From Haladaptatus sp. QDMS2 (GTDB lineage Archaea; Halobacteriota; Halobacteria; Halobacteriales; Halococcaceae): 64,000 nt of DNA. Below, in pieces: positions 52,801 through 61,204 of this stretch (its first letter is position 1; each line of letters starts with the position of its first letter). The position numbers and the translations under genes were made by a program. The DNA is taken from contig NZ_CP119791.1 in NCBI RefSeq assembly GCF_029338295.1, positions 2,356,001 to 2,420,000 of the forward strand, given 5' to 3'. Under the pieces are notes generated by a model. The model saw only the letters and a list, made by a program, of their open reading frames with translations. It was not told where the DNA came from and made no database searches.

Positions 52801-53079
52801 TCAGTCGTCGCAGACGGCAGGGTCCGCGCCGCCGTCTGCCGCCATCAGCTCAGCCGGAATCTCGTAGAGGTTCTGTCGGGCGTCTGCAAAGTAGACGTCC
52901 TCGCTCACCGCGCCAATCTCTTCGAGGCGTTCGAGGGCGTATCGAACGGTGCGCGCGGAGAGCATCGACTCTTGTACGATTCCTTTCTGCGTGAGCGGCC
53001 CGTTGTACTCGAGCACTTTGAACACCAGTTTCGCGCTCGGTGGAAGGTCGGAGAGTCCCTCCCCATTAGTTTCAGCCAT
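52801..53079 (-). CDS. MarR/TrmB-like winged-helix protein
   Basis: A 92-residue protein from the ATG at 53079 (MAETNGEGLSD). The whole length is a winged HTH: PPSAKLVFKVLEYNG, TQKGIVQES, SARTVRYALERLEEIG. The acidic tail ends PAVCDD. Such stand-alone wHTH proteins are common in haloarchaea and may act as transcription factors; targets are unknown. Its start faces the EMC6-like gene, with 88 bases between, so the promoter regions overlap. Confidence 0.82.
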   Translation of the reverse strand: MAETNGEGLSDLPPSAKLVFKVLEYNGPLTQKGIVQESMLSARTVRYALERLEEIGAVSEDVYFADARQNLYEIPAELMAADGGADPAVCDD

Positions 53080-53167
53080 TACTGTAAATGACTGTGGCGC
53101 TGGAAGCATAAAGATTGAGGGCACGCGAACGAACGGCTTTTTACGTTCCATAGCCCAACACACCCGT

Positions 53168-53467
53168 ATGGCAACCGAAACGCTCGACCGCCGTAAGGCC
53201 CATATGCGCGGGGTTACGGTCACGTCAATCTCGGCCCTCGCGGGGGTCGCCGGTGCGGTCGTCTCCGCGATGGTAGCGACGGGCCCCCAGGACACCACGG
53301 CGGTGTTCGCCCTCGTTGGTGCGATACTGGTGCAGCTGCCGCTGTTGCGCCTGCTCGGCATCGACGTACAGGACTTCTCGACGAAGGACTACCTGTACGT
53401 GGGCTTCATGACCTTCTCGCTCTGGTTCGTTTCCTGGACGCTCTTGCTGCAGGGTAGCGTCTTCTAA
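53168..53467 (+). CDS. EMC6-like membrane protein
   Basis: A 99-residue protein with three membrane helices (about residues 17-37, 44-62 and 76-95) after a basic N-terminus. KDYLYVGFMTFSLWFVSW matches the archaeal EMC6-like family, related to a subunit of the eukaryotic membrane-protein insertase EMC. It ends 2 bases before ABCE1, so the two are cotranscribed. The ATG at 53168 (MATETLDRR) fits the family. A role in membrane-protein insertion is inferred. Confidence 0.85.
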   Translation: MATETLDRRKAHMRGVTVTSISALAGVAGAVVSAMVATGPQDTTAVFALVGAILVQLPLLRLLGIDVQDFSTKDYLYVGFMTFSLWFVSWTLLLQGSVF

Positions 53468-53469
53468 AC

Positions 53470-55284
53470 ATGGCCGAAGACAGCATCGCCGTCGTCGATT
53501 TAGACCGGTGTTCGCCCGACCGCTGTAACTACGAATGTGCGAACTACTGCCCACCGAACCGGACGGGCAAAGAGTGCATCACACAGCGCGGTGAGGACAC
53601 CGTTCAGGGCAAACCCGACCAGATTCGCATCTCCGAAGAGATCTGTCTCGGCGAGACCTGTGGCATCTGCGTCAACAAGTGTCCGTTCGACGCCATCGAA
53701 ATCATCAACCTCCCACAGGAGCTCAATCAGGAGCCGACCCACCGCTACGGCGAGAATGCATTCGCGCTGTACGGCCTGCCGGTTCCGGAGGAGGGACGCG
53801 TCACGGGCATCCTCGGACCGAACGGTATCGGTAAATCGACCGCCGTGAAGATTCTCTCCGGCGAAATCGAACCGAACCTCGGCGACTACGGCAACGCCCC
53901 CGGCTGGGACGCCGTCATCGACGAGTACCGTGGGACCGAACTCCAGGACTTCCTCGAAGCCCTGCAGGACGGCGACCTCACGGTGGCCCGCAAGCCCCAG
54001 TACGTAGACCAGATTCCGAAGACGTTCGACGGCAACACCCGCGAACTGCTCGAACGAACCGACGAACGCGGCGTGCTCGACCAACTGGTCGACCGCCTCT
54101 CGATTCGCCCGGTGATGGACCAAGATATCGACTCCATCTCCGGCGGCGAACTCCAGCGCGTGGCCCTCGCGGCGACGCTCGCCCGGGACGCCGACTTCTA
54201 CTTCCTCGACGAAATCACGCCGTATCTGGACATCGGCCAGCGCATGACCGCGGCGCGACTCGTCCGCGAACTCGCAGAGGAGGAAAACCGTTCGATGCTC
54301 GTGGTCGAACACGACCTCGCGATTCTCGACATGCTCGCAGACACCCTCCACATCGCCTACGGTGAACCCGGGGCGTTCGGTGTCATCACGAGCAACAAGT
54401 CCACTCGGAATGGCATCAACGAGTACCTCCAAGGCTACCTGAACAACGAGAACATGCGGATTCGCCCGAACGCCATCAAGTTCGAAGAACACGCCCCTCG
54501 CGAGACGGCGAAGGGCGACCTGCTCGTCGAGTACCCGAACCTCAAGAAGTCCTACGGCGACGGCGAGTTCAGCCTCGAAGTCGAGGCGGGCAGCATCTAC
54601 AAGAGCGAAGTGCTCGGCATCGTCGGGCCAAACGGGATTGGGAAGTCCACGCTCGCGAAGATTCTCACGGGCGACCTCCAGCCAGACGAGGGCGAACTCG
54701 ACTGGCGGCTGGACATCTCCTACAAGCCACAGTACATCGAAATCGACCAGCCGATGCGCGTCGACGTGTTCCTCTCCTCGATTACCGACGACTTCGGCTC
54801 GTCGTACTGGCAGACGGAGGTCGCCGGACCGCTCCAACTCGACCGCATCATGGAGCAGAACCTCACCGACCTCTCCGGCGGTGAGCGCCAGCGTGTCGCC
54901 ATCGCCGCCTGTCTGTCGAAGGACGCAGACCTCTACCTGCTCGACGAACCGTCTGCTCACCTCGACGTCGAGCAGCGCGTTCGGGCAACGACGGCGATTC
55001 GCCGCTACGCCGAGAACCACGACGCGACGGTCATGGTCATCGACCACGACATCTACATGATCGACCTGCTCGCAGACCGCCTGATGGTGTTCGACGGTGA
55101 ACCCGCGGTCCACGGGCACGCCGCCCCGCCGATGGAGATGCGCGAGGGGATGAACGAGTTCCTCTCGAATCTCAACATCACCTTCCGGCGCGACGAGCGC
55201 GTCGGCCGTCCACGCATCAACAAACTCGACAGCCAACTCGACCGCGAACAGAAAAAAGCAGGCGAGTACTACTACGCGCCCTGA
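53470..55284 (+). CDS. ABCE1/RLI ribosome-recycling ATPase
   Basis: A 604-residue cytoplasmic ATPase that splits ribosomes after termination with aRF1/aPelota. The N-terminus carries two 4Fe-4S sites (RCNYECANYCPP; CLGETCGICVNKC). Two ABC domains follow, with Walker A GPNGIGKST at 116-124 and 387-395, signatures ISGGELQRVALA and LSGGERQRVAIA, and Walker B FYFLDEITPYL and LYLLDEPSAHL. Length is normal. It is downstream of an EMC6-like gene by 2 bases. Confidence 0.98.
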   Translation: MAEDSIAVVDLDRCSPDRCNYECANYCPPNRTGKECITQRGEDTVQGKPDQIRISEEICLGETCGICVNKCPFDAIEIINLPQELNQEPTHRYGENAFALYGLPVPEEGRVTGILGPNGIGKSTAVKILSGEIEPNLGDYGNAPGWDAVIDEYRGTELQDFLEALQDGDLTVARKPQYVDQIPKTFDGNTRELLERTDERGVLDQLVDRLSIRPVMDQDIDSISGGELQRVALAATLARDADFYFLDEITPYLDIGQRMTAARLVRELAEEENRSMLVVEHDLAILDMLADTLHIAYGEPGAFGVITSNKSTRNGINEYLQGYLNNENMRIRPNAIKFEEHAPRETAKGDLLVEYPNLKKSYGDGEFSLEVEAGSIYKSEVLGIVGPNGIGKSTLAKILTGDLQPDEGELDWRLDISYKPQYIEIDQPMRVDVFLSSITDDFGSSYWQTEVAGPLQLDRIMEQNLTDLSGGERQRVAIAACLSKDADLYLLDEPSAHLDVEQRVRATTAIRRYAENHDATVMVIDHDIYMIDLLADRLMVFDGEPAVHGHAAPPMEMREGMNEFLSNLNITFRRDERVGRPRINKLDSQLDREQKKAGEYYYAP

Positions 55285-55463
55285 ACCTGCGGACTCGTTT
55301 TTCGCCAGTGGTCGATGATGAGCATGCCAACCCTGACGAGGGTGTAGAGCGCAACGGTCGCGGTTGCGGCTTGGAGGACGAGCCAGAAGCCGAGGATGCC
55401 GCCGATGATGGCTCCCTCGCGGATGGCCCAGCGTGCGCTTGACCGGGCAGATTGTTCAGACAT
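55272..55463 (-). CDS. Small membrane protein antisense-overlapping the ABCE1 end
   Basis: A 63-residue protein from the ATG at 55463 (MSEQSARSSARWA) with two hydrophobic helices (about 18-36 and 38-52) and a basic tail. The stop lies 13 bases inside the 3' end of the ABCE1 gene on the other strand. No named family is recognised, although similar 60-residue haloarchaeal membrane proteins exist. Coding is supported by clean helix pattern and a plausible start. Confidence 0.65.
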   Translation of the reverse strand: MSEQSARSSARWAIREGAIIGGILGFWLVLQAATATVALYTLVRVGMLIIDHWRKTSPQVQGA

Positions 55464-55518
55464 TACAAAGGTCAGGACTTCTCGCAAGGAGATAACCGTC
55501 TCGAAAATGTATGCTACG

Positions 55519-56040
55519 TTACAGTACTTGCCGATTACACGTTCCACAGAGGTTCTGCTCTTTCAAGTCAACCTCGCGCACGGTGGGTGAGAAGTTCATC
55601 ACACACCGGCTGTTGTCGCAGTGTTCGAGGCCGAGTGTGTGGCCGATTTCGTGGACGACCTCCTTGCGGACGCGGTCTGCGAACACGTCCTCGGAGGAGC
55701 GATTCGAGAACCCGCCGTCGGAGGAGGTTCGGAGGCGGTAGGTCGAGATGACGCTGCCGTTGCCCGAGAGGTAGGCGAGTCCGAAGACGTAGTTTCGCCG
55801 ACGGTAGTAGAGGTCCTGGGCGGTGATGGCGATGTTTTTGTCCCCCGACCCCACCCGGCTGGCGAGTTCGATGAAGTCCTCTGCCCGGTATTGGTTGCGA
55901 CTCGAATCGAACGCATCGTCTGGGATGTCGAGTGCGTCGTGGAGGGTGACGTCACAGCCGTAGACTGCCCGAAGTCCGGCCGACGCTTCCCGTTTTACCA
56001 GCGCCGGCACCTCGCCCACCGGCACGATGTCGACGTGCAT
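55519..56040 (-). CDS. amzA: Archaemetzincin zinc protease
   Basis: A 173-residue metzincin. HEIGHTLGLEHC followed by CVMNF and the C-terminal CGTC give the archaemetzincin motif, HExxHxxGxxH with a second zinc site made of cysteines. The Met of CVMNF is the metzincin turn. It is probably a cytoplasmic aminopeptidase-like protease; natural substrates are unknown. The ATG at 56040 (MHVDIVPVGEV) matches the family. Its start is divergent from the UPF0146 gene with 39 bases between. Confidence 0.95.
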   Translation of the reverse strand: MHVDIVPVGEVPALVKREASAGLRAVYGCDVTLHDALDIPDDAFDSSRNQYRAEDFIELASRVGSGDKNIAITAQDLYYRRRNYVFGLAYLSGNGSVISTYRLRTSSDGGFSNRSSEDVFADRVRKEVVHEIGHTLGLEHCDNSRCVMNFSPTVREVDLKEQNLCGTCNRQVL

Positions 56041-56079
56041 GGCAACACATTTGTCTGCGTCAATGATAAACACACCGAC

Positions 56080-56487
56080 GTGGACAACTCCACCGAGGCA
56101 CTCGTCTCTCGATTAGCGCGGTACGACCGGTTGGTCGAGGTGGGCATCGGCCGGCGGACCGACGTCGCCGCGGGCCTCGTCGCCGCGGGCAAGGACGTGA
56201 CAGCGGTCGATATCTACGACGTGCCAGTTCCAGACGGCGTGACGTTCGTGATAGACGACGTCACCGACCCAGGCCTCGGTGTGTACGACCTCGCCGACTG
56301 CATCTATGCGCTCAATTGCCCACCGGATTTGCAGGGTGCAGTTGCGGACATCGCCCGCCGCGTGGGCGCTGAGTTCTACTTCACGACGCTCGGGACGGAC
56401 CCCGCGGTCATCCCCGCGACGCCCGAGATGCTGCCGGACGACACCCTGTTTCACGCACTCGAACGCGGACGAACCCGTTATCACTGA
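56080..56487 (+). CDS. UPF0146 family protein
   Basis: A 135-residue protein read from the GTG at 56080 (VDNSTEALVSRLARYD). A Rossmann-like pattern VEVGIGRRTDVAAGL at residues 18-32 resembles an S-adenosylmethionine-binding motif I, followed by VTAVDIYDV and FVIDDVTDP. UPF0146 is conserved in archaea without known function; a methyltransferase-like fold is visible, but catalysis is not shown. The next gene begins 18 bases after. Confidence 0.82.
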   Translation: MDNSTEALVSRLARYDRLVEVGIGRRTDVAAGLVAAGKDVTAVDIYDVPVPDGVTFVIDDVTDPGLGVYDLADCIYALNCPPDLQGAVADIARRVGAEFYFTTLGTDPAVIPATPEMLPDDTLFHALERGRTRYH

Positions 56488-56505
56488 CCGCCCAAACTGT
56501 GAGAT

Positions 56506-57366
56506 ATGCGCGTAGACACGGTCGTCCTCGACATCGACGGCGTGCTCGTCGACGTGGCCGACTCCTACCGGAGAGCCATCATAGAGAGCGTCGAGTCGGT
56601 GTATGGCGACACAATCGAGAAGGCCGACATCCAACTGTTCAAGGACGCGGGCGGGTTCAACAACGACTGGCAACTCACCTACGCGGCGGCGCTCTACATC
56701 CTCGCCCGCCGCGAAGGAATCGACCTCACGCTCGAAGAATTTACAGACGCCATCCACCGCGAGGGCGGTGGCCTTGGCGCGGCGAAGCAAGTCGTTCGCG
56801 CACTCCTCGACGAACCCGACGCTGTGTTCGACGAGTGGGAGCCAGAACGCCTCCACGACGTGTTCCAGCATCTCTACCTCGGAAGTGACCTGTACGAGGA
56901 ACTCGAAGGTCAGGAGCCGACGATGGAGACCCGCGGGTTTATCCACGACGAACCGGTGATTCTCGAAGCAGAGACCATCGACCGCCTGACCGAGCGATTC
57001 GACGTGGCCGTCCTCACCGGGCGACCCGAGGGCGAGGCGAAGATTGCCTTAGACCGCGTGGGACTGGACGTCCCAGACGACCTGCGCTGGACGATGGACG
57101 ACTGGGAGGAGGGCAAGCCCGACCCACGCGCCCTCATCCGGTTGGCCGACCGGACGCGGGCGGCCCACGTCGCCTTCGTCGGCGACACCTTAGACGACGT
57201 GAAGACCGCCCTGAATGCAGATCGCGGCGACGGCGCACGGGTGTACTACGGCATCGGCGTGCTGACCGGCGGCTTGACCGGCGATTCGGGCCGCAAGAAG
57301 TTCGCCGACGTGGGCGCGGCGGCAGTGCTCGAATCGGTCAACGACGTGGCCGACTTGCTGGACTAG
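56506..57366 (+). CDS. HAD-superfamily phosphatase (TIGR01548 type)
   Basis: A 286-residue HAD hydrolase. Motif I is LDIDGVLVD with nucleophile Asp9 and acid/base Asp11, motif [12 protein letters not shown], and motif [15 protein letters not shown] large helical cap (residues 18-150) lies between I and II. The TIGR01548 group is mainly archaeal and cyanobacterial with unknown substrate; sugar or small-molecule phosphates are likely. It starts 18 bases after UPF0146. Confidence 0.9.
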   Translation: MRVDTVVLDIDGVLVDVADSYRRAIIESVESVYGDTIEKADIQLFKDAGGFNNDWQLTYAAALYILARREGIDLTLEEFTDAIHREGGGLGAAKQVVRALLDEPDAVFDEWEPERLHDVFQHLYLGSDLYEELEGQEPTMETRGFIHDEPVILEAETIDRLTERFDVAVLTGRPEGEAKIALDRVGLDVPDDLRWTMDDWEEGKPDPRALIRLADRTRAAHVAFVGDTLDDVKTALNADRGDGARVYYGIGVLTGGLTGDSGRKKFADVGAAAVLESVNDVADLLD

Positions 57367-57418
57367 CAATCACCGCCTCTCTCCAAACGTTTAATCGCCC
57401 ATCACCCGAGGGTCACGT

Positions 57419-58087
57419 ATGCGAATCGCACTCCTCGGCGGCACCGGCGATATCGGCGAAGGACTGGCCCTGCGGTGGGCGTACGACACGAACCACGAGG
57501 TCGTCATCGGGTCGCGCGACCCAGAACGCGCTCGTGGGAAAGCAGAAGAGTACATGACCGAACTCGACAGCCGTGGCCGCGACGTGAAGGTGACGGGCTT
57601 CACCAACGAGATGGCCGCAGACCGCGCCGACGTAGTCGTCCTCGCGGTTCCGGCCTACCACCTCGTGGACACCATCGAATCGGTCGCAGACGGGTTAGAC
57701 GAGAACACCGTCATCGTCAGCCCCGCCGTGGGCATGAAACGCGACGACAGCGGCTTTCACTACAACGCACCGAGCGCGGGGAGCGTGACCCAACTCGCCG
57801 TAAACGCGGCCCCCGAGGGCACGCCCGTCGTCGGTGCATTCCACAACCTTCCGGCGGCTCGTCTCGCAAATCTCGACGCCGACCTCGACATCGACACGCT
57901 TCTCGTCGGCGACGACGCGGACGCGAAAGAGACGGTTCGAATGCTCGCGGCGGGTATCAAGGGCCTGCGGCCGCTCGACGCGGGCGGCCTCGGAGCTGCC
58001 GCGGAAGTCGAGAGCGTGACGCCGTTGCTCATCAACGTCGCGATGAACAACGACGACATGCACGACCTCGGCGTCACGTTCCACTAA
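57419..58087 (+). CDS. npdG: F420H2:NADP+ oxidoreductase
   Basis: A 222-residue enzyme that transfers hydride between reduced coenzyme F420 and NADP. The NADP-binding Rossmann motif GGTGDIGEG is at residues 7-15. VVLAVPAYHLVDTI, SPAVGMKRDD and ENLPAA-like HNLPAARL complete the family profile. F420 use is established in haloarchaea. TTTAAT at 57388-57393, 28 bases before the ATG, indicates a leaderless transcript. Confidence 0.93.
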   Translation: MRIALLGGTGDIGEGLALRWAYDTNHEVVIGSRDPERARGKAEEYMTELDSRGRDVKVTGFTNEMAADRADVVVLAVPAYHLVDTIESVADGLDENTVIVSPAVGMKRDDSGFHYNAPSAGSVTQLAVNAAPEGTPVVGAFHNLPAARLANLDADLDIDTLLVGDDADAKETVRMLAAGIKGLRPLDAGGLGAAAEVESVTPLLINVAMNNDDMHDLGVTFH

Positions 58088-58120
58088 TCGGGGGTGAAAA
58101 CGGAGAAAAACGGGTCGCGC

Positions 58121-58387
58121 TTACGCGCTCGCTTTTTCGAGGGCCGCTTCGATGTCCTCGCGCTGGGTGACACCGACGAAGCGTTCGACGACGCCGTCGT
58201 CGTTCTCGATGATGAGTGTCGGGAGCGAGCGAACCTGGTACTCGTTTGCGATGTCCTGTTCTTCGTCTACGTTCACCTTCTCGAAGCTGACGTCGCCCCA
58301 GTCCTCCTCGAGTTCGTCGAGGATTGGGTCCTGCGTCTTGCACGGGCCACACCAGTCTGCGTAGAAATCCTTCAGCGTGACGGTCAT
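58121..58387 (-). CDS. Thioredoxin-family protein
   Basis: An 88-residue compact thioredoxin with the active site DWCGPCK (Cys13 and Cys16) and the cis-proline region RSLPTLI. It lacks the first beta-strand and helix of E. coli thioredoxin, as is usual in short archaeal versions. It would reduce disulfides in cytoplasmic proteins. The stop lies 33 bases from the npdG stop. Confidence 0.93.
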   Translation of the reverse strand: MTVTLKDFYADWCGPCKTQDPILDELEEDWGDVSFEKVNVDEEQDIANEYQVRSLPTLIIENDDGVVERFVGVTQREDIEAALEKASA

Positions 58388-58503
58388 GGATATGTCTGCT
58401 CAATGCTTACTCAGCCTCGCGCATAAGGGTTTCCACTACGGGCATTTCCGGTGCACAGACGGCTGTCGAAACGTTTAGGGTACTCCTTGCGAGTAGTGAC
58501 TGT

Positions 58504-58662
58504 ATGAGCAAAGGCCAGAATTCCGGCGGTCTCATGTCAAGCGCCGGTCTCGTGCGCTATTTCGACGCAGAGGACCGCAACGCCATCCGCCTCGACCCGA
58601 AGACGGTCGTCGCCTTCGGCATCTTCTTTGGCATCCTGATTCAGGTGCTGAACGCACTGTAG
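58504..58662 (+). CDS. secG: Preprotein translocase subunit Sec61beta (SecG)
   Basis: A 52-residue protein read directly from the [23 protein letters not shown] at the N-terminus, then a single C-terminal membrane helix ([20 protein letters not shown]). This is the archaeal Sec61beta pattern, a tail-anchored partner of SecY and SecE. AACGTTTAG near 58469-58477 lies about 29 bases upstream. pdxT follows after 55 bases on the same strand. Confidence 0.93.
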   Translation: MSKGQNSGGLMSSAGLVRYFDAEDRNAIRLDPKTVVAFGIFFGILIQVLNAL

Positions 58663-58717
58663 CGCGCCCCGACGCAGAAACCGGGTCTTTTTCGCCGTCT
58701 CTTTCCTACCGTCAGTT

Positions 58718-59305
58718 ATGAGTCTGAAAGCCGGCGTCATCGCCGTTCAGGGTGACGTAAGCGAGCACGCGGAGGCCATCGAAAAGGCCGCCGAGTCGCT
58801 CGGCGAGCGCGTCACCGCAGTCGAGATTCGCAAATCTGGCATCGTCCCCGACTGCGACATGCTCCTCCTCCCCGGCGGCGAATCGACCGCCATCTCCCGA
58901 TTGCTCGAAAAGGAGGGCATCGACGAGGAAATCAAAGCCCACGTCGCGGCCGGAAAGCCGATTCTCGCGACCTGTGCGGGCCTCATCGTCGCGTCCGAGG
59001 ATGCCCACGACGAGCGCGTCCAGACCCTCGACATCATCGACGTGACCGTCGAGCGCAACGCCTTCGGCCGACAGAAAGACAGTTTCGAGGCCCCCCTCGA
59101 CGTGACTGGTCTCGACGAACCGTTCCCGGCCGTATTCATCCGCGCGCCGCTCATCGGCGAGGTCGGCGACGACGTGGAAGTGCTCGCCGAATGGGACGGG
59201 CGCCCCGTCGCCATCAAGGACGGAAACGTCATCGCGACCTCGTTCCACCCCGAACTGACCGCTGACGCCCGCATCCACCGCCTCGCCTTTTTCGACCGGC
59301 AGTGA
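58718..59305 (+). CDS. pdxT: Pyridoxal 5'-phosphate synthase glutaminase subunit
   Basis: A 195-residue class I glutaminase that supplies ammonia to PdxS for vitamin B6 synthesis. LLPGGESTA, the nucleophile Cys in ATCAGLIV (about residue 88), and the catalytic His/Glu in TSFHPEL are present. pdxS is not in the window. The start MSLKAGVIAVQGDV is the family N-terminus. Confidence 0.96.
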   Translation: MSLKAGVIAVQGDVSEHAEAIEKAAESLGERVTAVEIRKSGIVPDCDMLLLPGGESTAISRLLEKEGIDEEIKAHVAAGKPILATCAGLIVASEDAHDERVQTLDIIDVTVERNAFGRQKDSFEAPLDVTGLDEPFPAVFIRAPLIGEVGDDVEVLAEWDGRPVAIKDGNVIATSFHPELTADARIHRLAFFDRQ

Positions 59306-59339
59306 CACCCTTTTTACTCGTCCCCCCATGGGGATGGGT

Positions 59340-59786
59340 ATGAACGCCAGTATCGAGGCCGTCCGGGTCGCCAACACGCCCGACGGCCCCGTGCCCGTGG
59401 TCTTACTCGCCGTGGAGGACGAGACGGACGTCCTCCCCATCTTCATCGGGTTCGAGGAAGCCGCGAGCATCGCCCGCGGCATGGACGCCATCGACATCGG
59501 ACGCCCCCTCACCCACGACCTGATGTTGGACCTCGTAGAGGAACTCGGCGGCCGCATCGACCACGTCGAAATTAGCACGCTCGAAGACGAAACTTACATC
59601 GCAGACCTCTATCTGAACACGCCCCGCGAGACGACCGTCATCGACGCCCGTCCGAGCGACACCCTCGCCCTCGTCTCCCGCACGAACGCCCCAATCCACA
59701 TCTCTGAGGACGTGTTCGAAGACGGTCGTCGCCCGCTCGAAGACTTCGACGAACTCAGAGACATCCGGGAGGTCGGGCAACTGTGA
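59340..59786 (+). CDS. Bifunctional nuclease family protein (DUF151)
   Basis: A 148-residue protein of the BFN/DUF151 family, with RVANTPDGPVPVVLL, LPIFIGFEEAASIARG and RPSDTLALVSR as conserved segments. Plant and bacterial relatives have nuclease activity; the archaeal role is unknown. The ATG at 59340 fits a TTTTTA element near 59311-59316, 26 bases upstream; the ATG at 59328 is less likely. The stop overlaps the hisE GTG. Confidence 0.88.
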   Translation: MNASIEAVRVANTPDGPVPVVLLAVEDETDVLPIFIGFEEAASIARGMDAIDIGRPLTHDLMLDLVEELGGRIDHVEISTLEDETYIADLYLNTPRETTVIDARPSDTLALVSRTNAPIHISEDVFEDGRRPLEDFDELRDIREVGQL

Positions 59787-60070
59787 GCGACGACGTCATC
59801 GACGAGCTGTTCGCCCTCATCGAATCGCGAAAGGAAGAGCTTCCGGAAGGCTCCTACACGACGTCGCTGTTCACCCACGAGAAGGGCGAGAACGCGGTCC
59901 TCGAAAAGCTGGGCGAAGAGGTGACCGAACTCATCCTCGCCGCCAAGGACGACGACCACGACGAACTGGCTCACGAAGCAGCAGACATCGTCTACCACAT
60001 GCTCGTCCTCCTCTCGATGAAAGACATGGACGTCGCGGACCTGCGGGCCGAACTCAACGCTCGACGCTAA
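59783..60070 (+). CDS. hisE: Phosphoribosyl-ATP pyrophosphatase
   Basis: A 95-residue all-alpha NTP pyrophosphatase that performs the second step of histidine biosynthesis. The MazG-like metal site EKLGEEVTELILAAK and EAADIVYHMLVLL are intact. It starts with GTG at 59783, overlapping the DUF151 stop by 4 bases. No other his gene is near, so it sits outside a histidine operon. Confidence 0.95.
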   Translation: MSDDVIDELFALIESRKEELPEGSYTTSLFTHEKGENAVLEKLGEEVTELILAAKDDDHDELAHEAADIVYHMLVLLSMKDMDVADLRAELNARR

Positions 60071-60250
60071 CCTTTTTACCGGAAGCCGGGACCAGCCCCG
60101 GTATGTCCTGACCCACCGCCGCGACGGGGTTGCAGTCGCACGGTTCGACCCGTCGCGCGTTCGCAGAACCGTCTATTCGCCAACCCACAGCGTCACACAC
60201 CTGAGACGGCAACGAACGGGCTTTTATGTCCCCATTGCATAGCGAGGGAC
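60071..60250 (+). ncRNA. Structured spacer, candidate small RNA or leader
   Basis: No protein gene is seen in these 180 bases. CCGGG (60086-60090) can pair with CCCGG (60097-60101). CGCGACGGG (60120-60128) is an exact 9-bp match to CCCGTCGCG (60149-60157). CCTTTTTACC at 60071-60080 could be a TATA element for this RNA or the terminator of hisE. A transcript from it would start near 60100 and include the larger hairpin. It is not a tRNA: no acceptor or T arm can be closed. The RNA identity is speculative. Confidence 0.3.
60222..60227 (+). promoter_or_regulatory. TATA box of the NOG1-like gene
   Basis: TTTTAT is centred 26 bases before the ATG at 60251, so the transcript is probably leaderless. 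Confidence 0.55.
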
Positions 60251-61204
60251 ATGATTTTCGAGGACCTTCCGACCACACCCCGGTCGGACGAACTCATCGA
60301 TAAAGCCTTCTCGCGGGCAGCGCGAGCGGGCCGCGCCAAGAAGGGCCTCGACGCCCAGCAGTCGATGCTGATGACGGCCGCCAACATCCTCTCTGACAAT
60401 CTCCAGAACGTCGGCACGTCGTGGCCCGACTTCGACGAAGTCGACCCCTTCTACTACGAACTCGCAGACGCGCTCGTCGACGTAGACGAGCTTCGAAAGA
60501 GCCTCTCCGAGGTGATGTGGGCCGGTCGCAAGTGCGCCGACATCCGCCAAGAGTACCAGCGCCGCGTCAGTGGCGACGTCGACACCGCCCGGAAGGTGCG
60601 AAAACAGGCGTTCGCCCGCCTCGCAGACGTCACCGAGGAGGTCGACGACGACCTGAAACGCCTGAACGAGGCGCGCGACATCCTCCGTAAACTGCCGGAC
60701 ATTCGCCCGGAGGAGCCGACCATCGTCGTCGCCGGCTACCCGAACGTCGGCAAATCGTCGTTCGTGAACGCCGTCACGAACGCGCGCAACGCGACGGCGA
60801 CCTACCCATTCACGACGACGCAGGTCCACGTCGGCCACATCGAGCGTGACCGCATCCGCTATCAAATCGTGGACACCCCGGGCCTGCTCGACCGCCCAGC
60901 AGACGAGCGAAACGACATCGAAGCCCAGGCCGTGAGCGCACTGGAACACCTCGCCGACGTCGTTCTCGTCTTCGTGGACGCGAGCGAGTCGTGTGGTTAC
61001 CCGCTCGCCGACCAACTCGCCCTCCGCGACGCACTCCGCGAGCAGTTCACCGAACAGCCCGTCATCACCGTCGCCAACAAAATCGACCGCTCTGACGACG
61101 TCGAAGCCGACTGCTACATGAGCGTCACCGAAAGCGAAGGCATCGAAGAGACGCTCGACGCCGCCGTCGAAGCAATCGGCTACGAACACGACTTCACCGT
61201 CTAA
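60251..61204 (+). CDS. NOG1-family GTPase
   Basis: A 317-residue GTPase. An N-terminal helical NOG1 domain (1-155) is followed by the G domain with AGYPNVGKSS (G1, near residue 160), DTPGLLDRP (G3) and NKIDRS (G4). Eukaryotic NOG1 acts in 60S ribosome assembly, and a 50S assembly role is expected here. The long C-terminal extension of eukaryotic NOG1 is absent. The stop overlaps that of the SIMPL gene in a shared CTAA. Confidence 0.95.
   Translation: MIFEDLPTTPRSDELIDKAFSRAARAGRAKKGLDAQQSMLMTAANILSDNLQNVGTSWPDFDEVDPFYYELADALVDVDELRKSLSEVMWAGRKCADIRQEYQRRVSGDVDTARKVRKQAFARLADVTEEVDDDLKRLNEARDILRKLPDIRPEEPTIVVAGYPNVGKSSFVNAVTNARNATATYPFTTTQVHVGHIERDRIRYQIVDTPGLLDRPADERNDIEAQAVSALEHLADVVLVFVDASESCGYPLADQLALRDALREQFTEQPVITVANKIDRSDDVEADCYMSVTESEGIEETLDAAVEAIGYEHDFTV

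Noticed and set aside
60081-60157. tRNA or intron-containing tRNA in the hisE/NOG1 spacer
   Set aside because: The TTCGA-like T-loop sequence is not flanked by a pairable T stem, and no acceptor stem closes around it.
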